DNA of 64,000 bases, from contig NC_039478.1 in the NCBI RefSeq assembly GCF_003590095.1, positions 10,168,001 to 10,232,000 of the forward strand. The letters run 5' to 3'. Source of the DNA: Trichoplusia ni. Lineage: Eukaryota > Arthropoda > Insecta > Lepidoptera > Noctuidae. The notes beneath the pieces are model-generated. The model was not told the origin of the DNA, searched no databases, and worked only from the letters and a program-made list of their open reading frames with translations. Of the stretch, positions 34,099 through 46,634 are shown one piece after another. A program made the translations under genes and the position numbers. Within the stretch, counting starts at the first letter, position 1; each line of letters opens with the position of its first letter.

Positions 34099-35082
34099 TC
34101 GCCTATTCGTCCAAAATCCTTCGTGTTGGGAATCCCAAACAAATGTCACGTCTTAAACAATCATTTGACGTTAACATTTTAACATATCAATACCTTTTTT
34201 GACCCCGCAGAAACTAGGAGTTCCGCGATCCCTAACAATGACCCAAGGATAAAACATGATAAAATAAACAATTCAAGTGCTTATCCATTATAATAATAAC
34301 ATATGATAGTCATAAATAACTAAAATCTAAGATTATTTATTGAACTTCGGCCGTATGTACGTAAATTTTTATTTTTTACGAATTTTATACATTATTTGAA
34401 TAAGTGCTAGTTTAGTCTCATAATGAGTTTATGTATGACGTCAGTATTTATAGACATATAAAATTTGATTATAACTTATTAATGATTTTATGAGAAATTG
34501 TATAAATAAAACATGTTATAGGATTTTAGACACGATTGAAAAGAAGAATAACTATTTAGAAACAAATGCATACCGAGTACTATACAATAAGTTTTTAGAA
34601 AGCATGTTGCAACTTTTTCGTGTCTGTCTGTCTGGGGCATCATAGTGCTCGAACGGATGCATCGATACCAATTTATTTATTGTTTGTACTAAAGGTGACT
34701 TATGTGCCGTTTGAGCGTTGTTGTAGATGACAGTGGGAAGAATCAAATAAAAGTAAACAACAATAAAAATAAAAATATTCTAATTAAAATAAAAACTCGT
34801 CCAGAGCAACTTAACAGAAAACTGAAATATCTAAAAGAAAACAGTTCAATTATTACGAAAACAAAAGCTTTGAAGAAATAATCAAAATCAAATCTTAACA
34901 ACTAGCTACACACCATATAATACACAAAATTTTGAAAATCGTTGCATCTGTTCGAAAACAACAGAACAACATTGTACATTACATACAACATTTATTACTT
35001 CAAAAACGCCAAGCAACACCGCATGAAAACCTAGTTACGTTTTATCAGAATAAATTATTCTAAAATTGAACGATCGTTTGAA

Positions 35083-35117
35083 TATAAACAATAATTACAA
35101 TTTTACTACTTCAGTTG
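35083..35117 (+). promoter_or_regulatory. Gene 3 core promoter: TATA box plus initiator
   Basis: TATAAA spans 35083-35088 and TCAGTTG begins at 35111. With +1 at the A (35113) the TATA box is at -30 and the leader to the ATG is 34 nt. Motif, spacing and leader length all match gene 2. Confidence 0.7.
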
Positions 35118-35146
35118 ATTGTAAATTGTTGAGCTGGTGCGAAACA

Positions 35147-38100
35147 ATGGTTGTTCTCAAAGATAAGATTTTGAATTTTCACCCGGACACCCTGTATGTG
35201 GCGAGGAAGGATGTGAACTTGGAAAAAGAGGAGAGGATTGAAGAAGCCCTGGATATTCTAGAAGGTTGGGTTAAGAAGCAGACGCACTTCGCTAAGAAAG
35301 ATTTTTGTGAGTATTTGTAAAATTTTGTAAATAAAAATTAAACTGAAAAAGGTTCTGTCAAGATATTTTTTTGGAAAAAAAATAAAGAAATTAAGGTAAT
35401 CCCTTAGATAGATTCAGAAGAAAACATTGATTATTCGAGTGTCCCTCGTTTACTTTCAACAAACCTCAAATAAAAAAAGCATAGGTAATTCCTTAAAAAA
35501 AAAAACAATTTGACTGACAAATACATAATTAAGAAATAGGTTTGATTCGAGTCTTCTTTTTCTTCTATAAATATGTACCCATACTGTTCTGGAAGCTATC
35601 AGACCTATACAAATACTAGCTGTCCCGGCGAACTACGTACCGCGTAACAGTCGATGATCACAGTTCACAGTGGAGACAAAATATTAAGGATACCCTCATC
35701 ACTTAGGGTTCTGAAAAATAGATAGTAGCCCATTCTCAGACCTACTGAATACGCATATAAAATTTGGTAAAAATCATCGAGTACGGTAACTAACATCGTG
35801 ACACGGGAATTTTATGTATTAGATGATAAAGAGCGTGGTAGTAAATACTATTACTGTCAATTCAGCCTATTGTGATCCAGTCCAAGCCCACTACCTTTTT
35901 TTGGTCATCGGTCATTGGGGTTGGAGGCGTGCCACATTTTCCGTGTCCTGTTCTGCCGTCCAGTCATCACAGATCTTTTAGTTTTTAACCTTTTGTTCTA
36001 AACATGAACTATGCTGATGTTATAAGGAGGTAGTTTGTGAGTTTGTTTAATTGTAGGGGGTAAACTCAGGATCTGCTGAATCAATTCTGAAAGTTATTAA
36101 CCAAAACAAAGAAAAGTTATTTGTGCGTGTCAGGGGCTATTAATTATACCTGAAAAAAATATTTTTTTAAATCCTGCAACTGTAAGTTCTTCCTCCCAAC
36201 TTTTAAATGGCTCCTACGTTTTTATAAACATGTCTTAGAACTCTCGAACATAATTCACCTTCAATAAAAACCAAATCCTTCAATCGTTTCGGGAGCTATG
36301 AAACCAGAGCTACAAGTTTGTAGCACCCCTCTTTTTGCTAAAAAATAGATTAGATTAGATTAGTTTAGAATATTCTTTACTGTACACCATGGAATTACCG
36401 CAGTGATTCTTAATACATACAATGTTAGGGTACAATGGCGGTCTTATCGCTAAAAGCGATATCTTCCAGACAACCTTTGGATGGACAGGGAAAGTATCAG
36501 TATGTACAGAGGTAGGTGGTGCACTATTGTTAAAAACATGTAAAGGTATACATAAACATACATAACACAGAAATAATATGAAAGAAATAAAATAAAAACA
36601 TACAATAATCAGATAATCAGTGTTTGAGATGGCTACTTTAAAGAAAGGAGATGGTCTTTTACCAGTTTTTTGAAGATGCTAAGTGATACCTCTAATACCC
36701 CTCAACGACGGGAGAACGGGTCACTCGTACTAAAGATTATCTCAAAATTCTTATTTTTACTGCATAGTAATACAGTATTTTACCATTCTGTTGCATACAC
36801 ATGTGTAATTGCATTGCAAGCATTTGTAAATTTATCGCTTATTTAATGTTCTTGGATATCAAATTACGTTTCTTATTTCGCGATTATTTCATAACAAATT
36901 ATAAAAACTAAGACAGCATAATATTTTGTGTACAAAAAAGTGATTCACATATGTAATTATATTTTTAGAAGATTTATTTGTGAGAAAATTGTCAATTAAT
37001 TTTCGTTACATTTTAATTGTTTATAATTAGTTATTATGTGATTTTTTTATGGTATACCTCATCATCATCGTTATATATACCTTTATGGTGGCCCTATTTG
37101 CTAAATTATTGCTTCTTTTTCTTGCTTTGCAGTTGATGCAGAACTCTTTCGTGCCTCTTAAATGTTTTCCTTAGTGCATGAAGAGATTCCAAAGACAATT
37201 TAGATTTGGAAGTCAGACTAGGTTTCTGAATATTATGAGGTCGAGTCTCGTGAAATCACCCATTTTCTACCAGTACATAAATAATATTTACCAGATTATT
37301 TGGTTAAACGCGATGATAGTATAAATTATTAGTTCTTTTTTTTATCTTGCACGCTGTGTCCCACTCCTGGGAAAATTACTCCAGAAAACCGTCCACGATT
37401 TTCTTTAATGGGCTACTATATAAGCAGCCAGCAATTGCCATCACTTCCTAGCCAAGTCCTAAATTATAATCATTTGTAACATATTAATATTTGTTCTGCA
37501 TCGGATAGTCCATTTCTCGAGGAAAACTAGGGTTAATAACTGAAGTGCGAGTCGGTTTCTATTGTTAATCATTAAGTATAAAATATAAAGATCCCACCCC
37601 AAATGAAAGCGATATTATTTTATAAAGCATACGTATACTTCCAATTTTCTTAACGTACTACCCTGTCCGACCAACCACAAGACTATATTTCGATTTTATA
37701 AAAATAAAAAACTATATTACAAACCTATTTTTAAAACAGCCTGTAAAACTTGAACAAGATTGCAATATTAAACTATATAAGCTTGTTTTCTAGATACTTT
37801 TGAGCATAAAAACGATTTTAAACAAACAGTTATATTTTGTTTATTTTTGCCCTTTTTGAAACCCTCAGTGTAGTATGAGTCGCACATAAATCGTGGTTTT
37901 CGTATTATTATATCTATAACTAGCTGTTGCCCGCGACTTCGTCCACGTGCTTAGAGTTTTCCCCGTTTTTTCCACATTGTCCATTATATCTTTGCTCCTA
38001 TTAGTCGCAGCGATATGTTATGTAGCCTATAGCCTTCCTTGATAAAAAGTCTATTCAACACAAAAAGATTTTTTCAATTCGAACCAGTAGTTCCTAAGAT

Positions 38101-41100
38101 TAGCGCGTTCAAACAAACAAAAAGAACAAACAAACTCTTCAGCTTTATATATTAGTATAGAAGTATCCATATTATGTTATGTAAAATGTTAATATGTTTT
38201 TTTCAATCGGTTTTGTTATAACAATGTTACATTTTAATCCCTTGTCATTAGTATCTTGTACCTGTCAATTTTGTCATAATGTTATTTTTCTGAGGTCGTA
38301 TTTGCATTTGCGTGCGTATTTACTACGCGTCAAAATAAGCAAACTAATATTAAGTTTTGATTAACTTTTGATAGACGTGTTTGATTGGATTTGGAAATGG
38401 CCGTGGTTTTGGTACCTATGATATGTCCTTAATTCTTCCCACGTTTTTATACACTTACTTTCTTGTTTGTTTATCGTTCCGGTTTGCAACTCAATTTTGA
38501 CGCACTTCCCGATGAGCTAGCAATCTGAAATTTTCAGAGTAGCTTCAAACCTGATAACAATGCAATATACAAGTATAAAAACGGCTGAACTGATTTTGAA
38601 AAAAAAGTAGATTGGAGTGATTTCTTATTCTTCATCGAGTTCTTATTTTTATAACATTTGAAAAAAAAGGGGGTTTTGGCTTGTTAAATCTATTATTTTT
38701 TGTAAGTATCTCTCACTTAACTCTTTGCGTCTCACAAACATTTAAATCACATGCACATAAACGCTTGTCCTACGCAGGGTTCACACCTGCGACACGTCGC
38801 GCACAGAGGATTTGGCATGATGATCTAGTCGGCTCTCCGTGCATTCGTAACATTGCGTATTGCATTTTTACAATATCCTTAACCTTGCTCATCATATGAT
38901 CATAGTGGTTACGATTTTATTGTTTAAACCTTTGACAAGTCACGTTTTATGTATATATTTTTATGACAATAACTTTATGACATCATATTATGTAAACAAG
39001 CTGTAAATACATGAATAGCAATTACGAAATTAAATGTTAACTGACGTTATTATTCTAATTACGGGTAGTATTGACAAATATTTAAGTATTTCTAATGGGC
39101 TTTTGGTTGGTTGTTGCAACCAATAACATATAAGAAAAACCGGTTAAATGCTGGTTGAACTCGTGACTCAGAAGTGAGGTATAAATAAGCTAACAAAAAA
39201 AAAAAAGATAATAGTCACCCATACAAAAGCTATGACTGTACCCAATGTTGCACAATATCGATTTGAATTCCTATTATTTGTTGTTATAGAAAAATTACAT
39301 ACATATACATCAAAGTGTGAAAGTTTCAACTTTCAAGCTGAAACAGTTCATGAGATGCAAGCTAGTGATGAATGGATGGGCAGACAACCTAGCGTTATAA
39401 GGACTACCTTTTTACCCTAATTAAGACTTATATTATTCGTAAATCATAGAAATAATTGTGATCTAAAACGTCATAGGATTCGTGAGGCAAGCAAGCCCGG
39501 TCATTGATCTCGTTTTAAATCGCTGAATATATTGGAGTATTGAATGTAGCGTGATCAAATAAGAATTGCTGATATGTTAAGAAAGATTTGAAGTAATATT
39601 AGTTAATACAATACTCTATATTGTATTGTGTATACATTGGATTAGATACGGCGAACTCAAATTTTTGTTTGTTTGGCACGGCACCTACACACTTATTTGT
39701 TATTGTTCTGTATAATAATAATAATAATTTTGTAATTGAAATGACAGCGTGCTGCTGGGGAGTTTGTTGCACCGTTTCTTCTCTCACAGCAAAAGTAACC
39801 TGACCTTCAAAAAGTGCTACTTAGTAGCCTAATTTAAATAAATGAATTTTGATTGATTTTGATCTATCAAAATTCCAAATGTATGTATGTTTTTTTTATA
39901 TTTCAAACGACTTTAGCATAAAAGAACTTAATTCCTTTGTAACGGGGTTTCATAAACATTCAAGACATATGCACAAAGACACCCAGACATTACAAGCATT
40001 CGTGTATCACATTTTTTTTCTGTAGCTTTGGCATGGTGACCAATACAATGGCATTTTTTTTTAATTATTTATCAGTCAGCCAGTAAAATATGATAAAAAA
40101 ATGCGGATACCCGGGTATCCGGAGATATTGGTCAAACTAAGTTTATAAACTTTTATCATCATTATGTTTATGACATCTAACCGTGGTCCCTTCGTTAAAT
40201 AGGAAAGCTGTTTTAGTATTTCAGTCAATTATCGCTAAAAATACAAATAATTTCTATTTCAGCTAGAGACTATCTCGAAAGGACATTGATAACAGCGAAG
40301 GGACTGGTAGAAAGAGCCAAGGTCAGGATCGACAAGCTGTGCACATTCAAGACCTTGATGCCAGACCTGTATCCATCATCAGTGTCCAGAACTGACTATG
40401 AAGTACTGGAGAAATACTTGTAAGTATGGAGTTATTCGTTGTTCTATTCATTCAAAGATAGGATGCTTAAAGCAGCAGTAGTGGACTACAGTAGGTAGAT
40501 GATCTTATTATGAGTCTTGGCTTAAGCGAGGATGGGACCGGGGTGATTTTAGTCGGTACAAAACTAGAATATTCCCCTAGCCTCCGACCAGTTTCAAATT
40601 CTTCCCACCCAGAAAAAAAAGTGGTTTTATTTTCTATCCCCCTTTTTTATCGTTTTCCAGTCATTAGAAATCAATGTGTTATTAGGCTTACTAAAAGGCT
40701 AGAAGAACAAAATCTAAGTAGCAGATTAAGAGAAAATTGCAAACATCCTTTATATGACTCTTTTATTTTCCAGAAACCACGCTCATCTGCCAACTCTTAC
40801 CAAGGACCATTACAGAGTATATCTGTTACAACTTAATGCTGACGATTTCTCATCCTCTGTCGTGAATACTTACTACAGATATATTGTCGTGGTAAATATT
40901 ATTTTTTCCTTTATTATTATGTCTATTTTTAATAAAAAAAGGAAAAGCTCTTTGAATTTAATTCTGATTGAAACGTTCCTTGTGCAAATTGCTATACATT
41001 GCCGCTGATGATGCGTCACTTCTGATACTACAACTGTGCTGTTACGCAATGTATTACAACTTCACGATTTCTATCGCATTGTATATGTGAGTCTTTGTGA

Positions 41101-42998
41101 AAAAGAAATGCCTACTTGAAATACAGATTCTTAGTTTAATTTTGATCGTGTAAGGGTCAGCGTACACCCATTTTGTCACCGGTCTTAGAACCACAGAAAT
41201 TAAGAGGATGACTCGGGTAATGATTCATGCCTTTTTCTAACGAGGCAAAGACAAAAGTACAAAGGTTTTTCAGAAACACTTAAGGGTTTTTAAACTGGAA
41301 GCCTTTGACACTTCAATGTAACAACCATGATCACTTTATTTTCAGACAAGTGAATATTTAAAAATCCACGACTACAACTGTGGTTTCATTGTTGCTCTGG
41401 ACTTCAGAAACATCAATATTTTGAACGTAGTAGCAAAATGCACTCCGATGGAGTTAAGACAGATTGTAACGTTGATGACGGTAAGTTAAAAAAACATTGT
41501 TTTTGTAATTTTATCAAAAGATTTTAAGTCAAAGATTTGATGTTGCCCAGTACAATTGAAGGTGTTGAAAAATCTCTGTTTTGTGTAACTGTCTTTGCTA
41601 ATCGATAACTTCAAACGGATATAAGGTCGCGTGTTTAGATTATATAATATATAACTTGAATGCAATATTTTCGTTTGTTCTGTCAATCATGATTGATTGA
41701 TTGATTCAATCTTCCATGTTCTCACAATATAAATTGAATCGACATTTTTTACCACATGTAATTATTCAAATTTCTCTGAACTGCCATATTCTTAAGTTTT
41801 AGTAATCGAAGCAGAATTTATAGTGGTAAACCCCTTTAACGACTCTCCCGTTAAGGAAATTGATCCTTGTGTCGCGGAGGGTTTTACAAACATTTAAGTC
41901 ACATGCACAACGACAGCCAGATTCAGAACGATCGTTTTTAGATCACACAAATGCCTGACTTGGCGTATCTTTGCAAATTGCAGACAAAAAAGTGATTGTA
42001 TTAGTTTTGACGGCTGACGATTTATCTATTGTTTAATATTCTAGAGCTAATAATTGTAGTAATGTTAATGAATTTATTGATAAAAATATTGTATTTACTT
42101 TTATAGGAAGGCTACAGCATGAGAATAAAACAGATCCATATAATAACAGCATCCAAGATGGTGGATGCCTTGCTTGCTTTATTCAGGCAGGTGCTAAGCT
42201 CAAAGTTGGCGAAAAGGATAACGTTACATAAAAATTTAGACACCTTCTATGAATATGTCCCAAAAGACATCTTACCAATTGAATATAATGGAACTGAAAG
42301 ATCGTTGAAAAAACTAAACGGTATGTATTCGAAGTTTTATTGCATGTTTTTCTTTTTCGTTGCTATAAGTTTTTTGAAAGGAGTTACAATGTATATCTCT
42401 CTGCCCGTACCGTATGAAACGAGATATGAAAATCGTTTTATTAGCGACTTTGTCGCTTTTTAAGATAGGCCCCAAATGTAACGAGCTTACCAATTAAATC
42501 TGTTGTGAAATCCACTGATCATAACTTTATCTACATGGCTTCTCTTTTAAACTTAGAAAAAAACCGCGAAACAGAAGATTTTATAGATGATCATTTTTAT
42601 GATGATAAGAAACTGGCGATACTAATAAAATGTTCAGTAAAGACATAGCGTTCCTGGAATTTGGATTTAGATTAATATCGTTTGACATCAACAAATCCAG
42701 CTCGCATGCTACAGATAAACACATATTTGCAAATCTTTTTGAGCAGATTTTCTAGCGACCAAAATTAAAAAATCCCCATCCTATAATCGCTTTAGTATAA
42801 TTATTTTTTGGAAAGAATTTTGATGAAGAATTTTTGTTTACAGAGGAATTTATTGCCGAACTTACTAGTGAAGAATTCGTGAAATATTTTGAAGAAATGT
42901 ACAAGGCTAATACGGATGAATCTTGCAGACCTTCAGATAAATTTAATGAACAATATGTTGGAATGCCTGGATCGTTTAGAGCCTTAAGTGTAGACTAA
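35147..42998 (+). CDS. CRAL-TRIO domain lipid-transfer protein, paralogue 3 (six exons)
   Basis: Predicted cytosolic lipid carrier. Coding exons are 35147-35306, 40263-40419, 40774-40891, 41346-41480, 42107-42320 and 42844-42998, with GT-AG introns in phases 1, 2, 0, 0, 1; 312 aa. The first intron is ~5.0 kb, the longest in the cluster. Exon 1 gives FHPDTLYVARKDVNLE and WVKKQTHF, parallel to paralogue 2. The core strand VALDFRNINIL keeps its aspartate. Three positions conserved in its neighbours are altered: KGIH becomes KQIH (near 199), the histidine of RIHxH becomes threonine (RITLH, near 229), and DYGG/EYGG becomes EYNG (250-252). The frame and all splice sites are intact, so this is divergence rather than decay. 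The C-terminus YVGMPGSFRALSVD is almost identical to paralogue 2. The start is the ATG in AACAATGG, 34 nt after the initiator. Confidence 0.92.
35618..35860 (+). repeat. Retroposon-like repeat F in gene 3 intron 1
   Basis: 'actagctgtcccggcgaact' opens it; 'cagacctactgaatacgcat' and 'gtagtaactaacatcgtgac'-like modules follow. A diverged copy of part of this lies at 60.1-60.3 kb. Confidence 0.5.
36345..36525 (-). repeat. LINE 3'-UTR-like fragment
   Basis: The minus strand has 'ctggaagatatcgcttttag', 'cgataagaccgccattgtac' and 'ttgtatgtattaagaatc', a motif set often seen at the 3' ends of lepidopteran CR1/Zenon-type LINEs. The clade assignment is tentative. Confidence 0.5.
37919..38161 (+). repeat. 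'ctagctgttgcc' retroposon, family C
   Basis: 'ctagctgttgcccgcgactt', 'tcctattagtcgcagcga', 'gattagcgcgttcaaacaaa' and an end in 'ttatatattagtatagaa'. In gene 3 intron 1. Confidence 0.75.
38355..38615 (+). repeat. Interspersed 'gggttccgta'-family repeat
   Basis: 'ttcccgatgagctagcaatc', 'gaaattttcagagtagcttc' and 'aaaaacggctgaactg' match the copies at 1.3 and 50.7 kb. Confidence 0.55.
38733..38848 (-). repeat. tRNA-headed SINE, family B
   Basis: Minus-strand head with 'cggagagccgac', degenerate B box 'aggtgtgaacc' and the start of the body. In gene 3 intron 1. Confidence 0.5.
39905..40048 (-). repeat. SINE body, family B
   Basis: Minus strand: 'ggtcaccatgccaaag', 'tacacgaatgcttgtaatg', 'tctgggtgtctttgtgcata'. 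It lies ~215 bp upstream of gene 3 exon 2. Confidence 0.55.
41828..41968 (-). repeat. SINE body, family B
   Basis: Minus strand: 'gtgtgatctaaaaacgatcg', 'ctggctgtcgttgtgcatgt', 'cgcgacacaaggatcaattt'. In gene 3 intron 4. Confidence 0.6.
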
Positions 42999-43156
42999 AC
43001 TGTTTGAGGTTCTAATATAAGTATATTTGTCTCTTTCTATCTTATGAGTGTTTATGATGAAGGATAGAGACAAATAGGTCTGGACCCTGATACAGAATGT
43101 GAATTCGCAAATAATGATGATGTTTTTATGTCTTTAGGCCAGTTTAATATAAACGA

Positions 43157-43162
43157 AATAAA
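43157..43162 (+). terminator. Gene 3 poly(A) signal (AATAAA)
   Basis: AATAAA 159 nt after the stop, in the context 'gaaataaaatgtctgtcat', similar to the gene 2 signal region. Confidence 0.6.
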
Positions 43163-43499
43163 ATGTCTGTCATTTTAAGACGACAATTTAAAAAGTTAAA
43201 ATAAAGTAAACAAGTTTTGTAATGATAATCATGAAATTTGAAATCTTAATACCTTGTAATAGAAATTAGATTTATCCTAAAACTCTGTAAAAGTATTGAT
43301 TTTTAAAATAGTTTCGTCGTTTTAGTTTTAAGAAATAACTAATTTTAGTAAATCCATTTTAATATAAAATATATTTTAACGGAAGTCGGAATTAATCATT
43401 TAAGTTTTACAGATACTTGTATGTAATTTTATTTTAAACTAAAATGAATGTGTTTGGTTTTTAGTAAAAAAACAATAAGATAAAAAACATCTTTGCATT

Positions 43500-43715
43500 A
43501 TTAACACCTTATTCATTCTTTAAGACGTTCCTTTATTTTGTCCTTCTTTTTCCTTATGAGAAATCATCAAATACTCCTTCTGCTTCATTGAGCAGAAGTC
43601 AGACTTTTACGGACTTAAACCTACCCATGTTCCTTTTTTGTCCTTTTTTGTACCGGGGCTACGGTATCCCGGACAATCCCGCTGGGCCGGCAGGCATCAG
43701 CCCTAATGACGCCCT
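43500..43715 (-). repeat. Interspersed repeat E
   Basis: The minus strand has 'tagggctgatgcctgccgg', 'gtccgtaaaagtctgacttc' and 'tttgatgatttctcataagg', as in the plus-strand copy near 29.9 kb. Confidence 0.55.
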
Positions 43716-44756
43716 CTGTGCTTGCTGATATCTCTTTGAGTCACAAGCGCATAAACACCGATGAAGTCAATCATGTACTTGCTAATAAACACCACCGTTC
43801 ATGAGACACAGCCTAATGATTGAGGGACGAACGGAAGGATAGACCCACAAGACGCCCGTAATTAGGTTCTGATTTTAAAGTTTCTGTGGGAAATACAAAA
43901 AGCTGAGTTAAGACCGTGGCAAGCACCTTATGATCATTACTGTCTCAACACAGACACCAAATTTAATTTCTTCTTTTCTATATAGTTGATGTACAAATCA
44001 ACGCGTGTTTGAGTTTAATAAAAACGCGGCTTGACACACCCCTAAAAAATTTAAGGTTGTTGTTTATCTCTCGATGTTTTCCTTCACCATTTTTAGGATG
44101 TTATAATAGGGTATTGTACAAAAAAAAACTGATAAGTCCGTCAGACAGATTTTCCAAAAATATTAAAAAGCTATTTTTCATTTATCACATCTTAAAAACT
44201 TTGGAAGATTAAAATCACTAAAATGACGAAATGTATCGTAATGGGGGCTAGTAACATCACTCGCTAGTAAAAATCGTACTGGTAAGTGACGTCATATGAG
44301 ATTTTAATCACTGTATACCCTTAATTTTTTGTTTACGAGATAAAAAAAAAGATACGTATCCAATATTTTTCGGAAATCTGTCTGACGGAATAAACTGTAT
44401 TCCTCTTACTCGAAAAGACTGATGAAAGAGGCTGTGAATGAATAGATACTGCCGTTTACGTCAATCTTCCATGGTTATATAGGGTGATGTATTTAAATTA
44501 TCTAGATATAATTATCTTGTTAGTGCCGTTCTTACATGGTATTATTAAACTTGAAGCAATTATTACTAATTTATCATCATTAATTCTTTTAATTGGTATT
44601 GATTATAGGAAATTGCAATCATGCTACTATTTGCTGTGGGTAAACATTACATTCCTGATTGCACTTATTAATTTTGCATTATTCTTTATTATACATGGGG
44701 ACATTTTTTCAAATACTTTCGTAATACAGGGTGTACCTACCACAGCCCTCGACTTA

Positions 44757-44905
44757 AATGTTGGTCTAGTGGTTAGTGGTCCTAATTAATATAAAGGAAG
44801 TCGTGAGTTCGATTCCCACTCAAGACAGATGTTTGTGTGATGAGCAAAATTTTTTGTTCTCTCTGTTTGTGAGTTTTTATCTATACTTGTAGGAATCTCT
44901 CATAT
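44757..44905 (+). repeat. tRNA-headed SINE, family A
   Basis: 'atgttggtctagtggttagt' head, 'gagttcgattcccactc' B box, 'tgtgtgatgagcaaaat' body. Confidence 0.65.
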
Positions 44906-45279
44906 TACAATTTTTGTTTAATTTGAGTTTTAACTCTTTTTTGCCTTTAAACTAATATTGCGGCATTTATGAAAATGGGATTCTCTATTAAAAAGCTAAT
45001 TTTTTGAGGACTTTTACGAAGTTTTAAGAAAGTAAAAAAAAAACATTTTTACCTACTCATTGTGAACCCAAAATTTCATGAGAATCGGTCAAGCCGTTTC
45101 GAAGGAAACACCGCGACATGAGATTTTTATTTAATAGATGCAATATAATTAAGTCTATGTTATTCATAAGACGCTATTGTTACTTGAATTAAACAGTGGA
45201 TGGCAAAAACTGACCGTGGTACTTGAATAATTAAAAAAAAAACAAGGTATGTACTGTAACATGCAGCTATAAATATTAA

Positions 45280-45560
45280 ATATAACTGGTCAAGTATGAC
45301 TCGCGACACTGAGGGTTCCGTAAAAATAAGATAAGAAACACAAAAAAAATAGATCAACCATCTTAATGACGGTACCAACCATTGCATAACTTATGAAAAA
45401 TAAAAAAAATAAACACCTCACCTGTGACAATTCCAACTATATGCAATTTATCATGAGATATACCCGGTGACAGACAGACGGACTGACAACGGACCCTGTG
45501 TTAAAGATTTCGGTTCACCCTTAGTGCACGGAACCCGAAAAAAAGAAAAAAAACGGGTTT
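45280..45560 (+). repeat. Interspersed 'gggttccgta' repeat
   Basis: 'gtcaagtatgactcgcgaca', 'gagggttccgtaaaaataag', 'gacagacagacggactgaca' and an inverted end 'cacggaacccgaaaaa', giving short terminal inverse similarity (ggttccgt/acggaacc). Confidence 0.55.
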
Positions 45561-45832
45561 AACTTTTTAACCTTGAATTGTATAAAGTTAAAGGTCAAGT
45601 AGAGTTGCTCGTTAGGTAAAGATGTTTCGATAAAAACAATTAAAAACATTTAATTGGGTATTTAATCAGGCAAGATTACTTAAAGCAATCTTAATTAATT
45701 ACGTTGAGATTAACACGACATTATATAAAAAAAAAACATTCAAGAAATAGATTTGACTTTTACTTGCAAGTTTTTTTCGATACCTATTTTTTATTTGAAA
45801 AAACCTCTCCTGCATTATTAAAATTAATTCTC

Positions 45833-45998
45833 TTAGAGGAGACGAATTTTACAAAAAATTAAGTCAAAGATACCCAGATTTAGGACAAGCACTTGCGGGA
45901 CACAAATACTTGTCTAAGCGGGGATCGAACCCGAAACGTCGCTCTCAGTGCGTTTTTGGAGTGGTGACCTCAATCACTCGGCTATCCGTGCAGTCAAA
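45833..45998 (-). repeat. tRNA-headed SINE, family B
   Basis: Minus-strand head 'cacggatagccgagtgattg', B box 'cgggttcgatccccgct', then 'acaagtatttgtgtcccgca' and the body. Confidence 0.7.
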
Positions 45999-46535
45999 TA
46001 AATAAATTTGAAAACATGATAACGCATTTTTGTAACACCTTGTATGTATAAAATGGAAAGTATTAAATCACAATTAATTGAATCTCAATTATAGCAAGTT
46101 TACTTTGTTAGCAATACAATAGACGATAAAATATAATTTATATCAAATACAGGCCATAAGTTATAAAAATAAACGACATTTTTATGACATGAAAGTACAT
46201 TTCTCGAAAACTACTTATCCGATTTTGATGTATCATTAATTTCTTATTGCAACTTTACTATAAACCGAGGAAAAATTGTTAAACTTTATAGCTGTTTATG
46301 TATTTTTTGTTCCTATCGTATACAAATTAATTTATAATAATTTTATGAAAAGCACAGGAACCTGCAAAAAAAAAACATTTTTTTTTTACCACAAAGACCT
46401 CCATCTTCAAACAAAAGTACTAAGCCAGTCTTGATGAATATTTGATGGGGATAAATAAAAAAATCGGTTCAGCACATCCAAAGTTAAGCGTAACCAACAT
46501 AAAAAATTAGAACCTACTTATTGAAGTCAGTTAAA

Positions 46536-46634
46536 AATATGGCCGAGTGGTCACCCAGTGGTATAGGTCACCACACCAAACCTATTGTGCGCAAATTATC
46601 GCGGGTTCGCTCCCCGCGTCGCACAAGCATAAAT
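46536..46634 (+). repeat. tRNA-headed SINE head, family B
   Basis: 'atggccgagtggtcaccc', 'gtataggtcaccacaccaaa', 'cgggttcgctccccgcgtcg'. The body is missing. Confidence 0.6.

Larger units (their letters stand above)
29202..35082. other. Gap between genes 2 and 3
   Basis: No exon is recognisable. It holds repeat E, an RTE-type LINE relic (minus), families C and F retroposons, a TA-flanked MITE, a SINE and a tRNA-like head. The stretches 31.1-31.9 and 34.1-34.6 kb are AT-rich and unassigned. Confidence 0.6.

Noticed and set aside
35066..35146. Longer N-terminus for gene 3 from an upstream in-frame TTG
   Set aside because: Not an ATG, and it would start upstream of the TATA box; the ATG at 35147 aligns with paralogue 2.
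40510..40836. 108-codon open frame overlapping gene 3 exon 3
   Set aside because: It runs across the intron 2 acceptor in a different frame from the CRAL-TRIO exon; a shadow frame.
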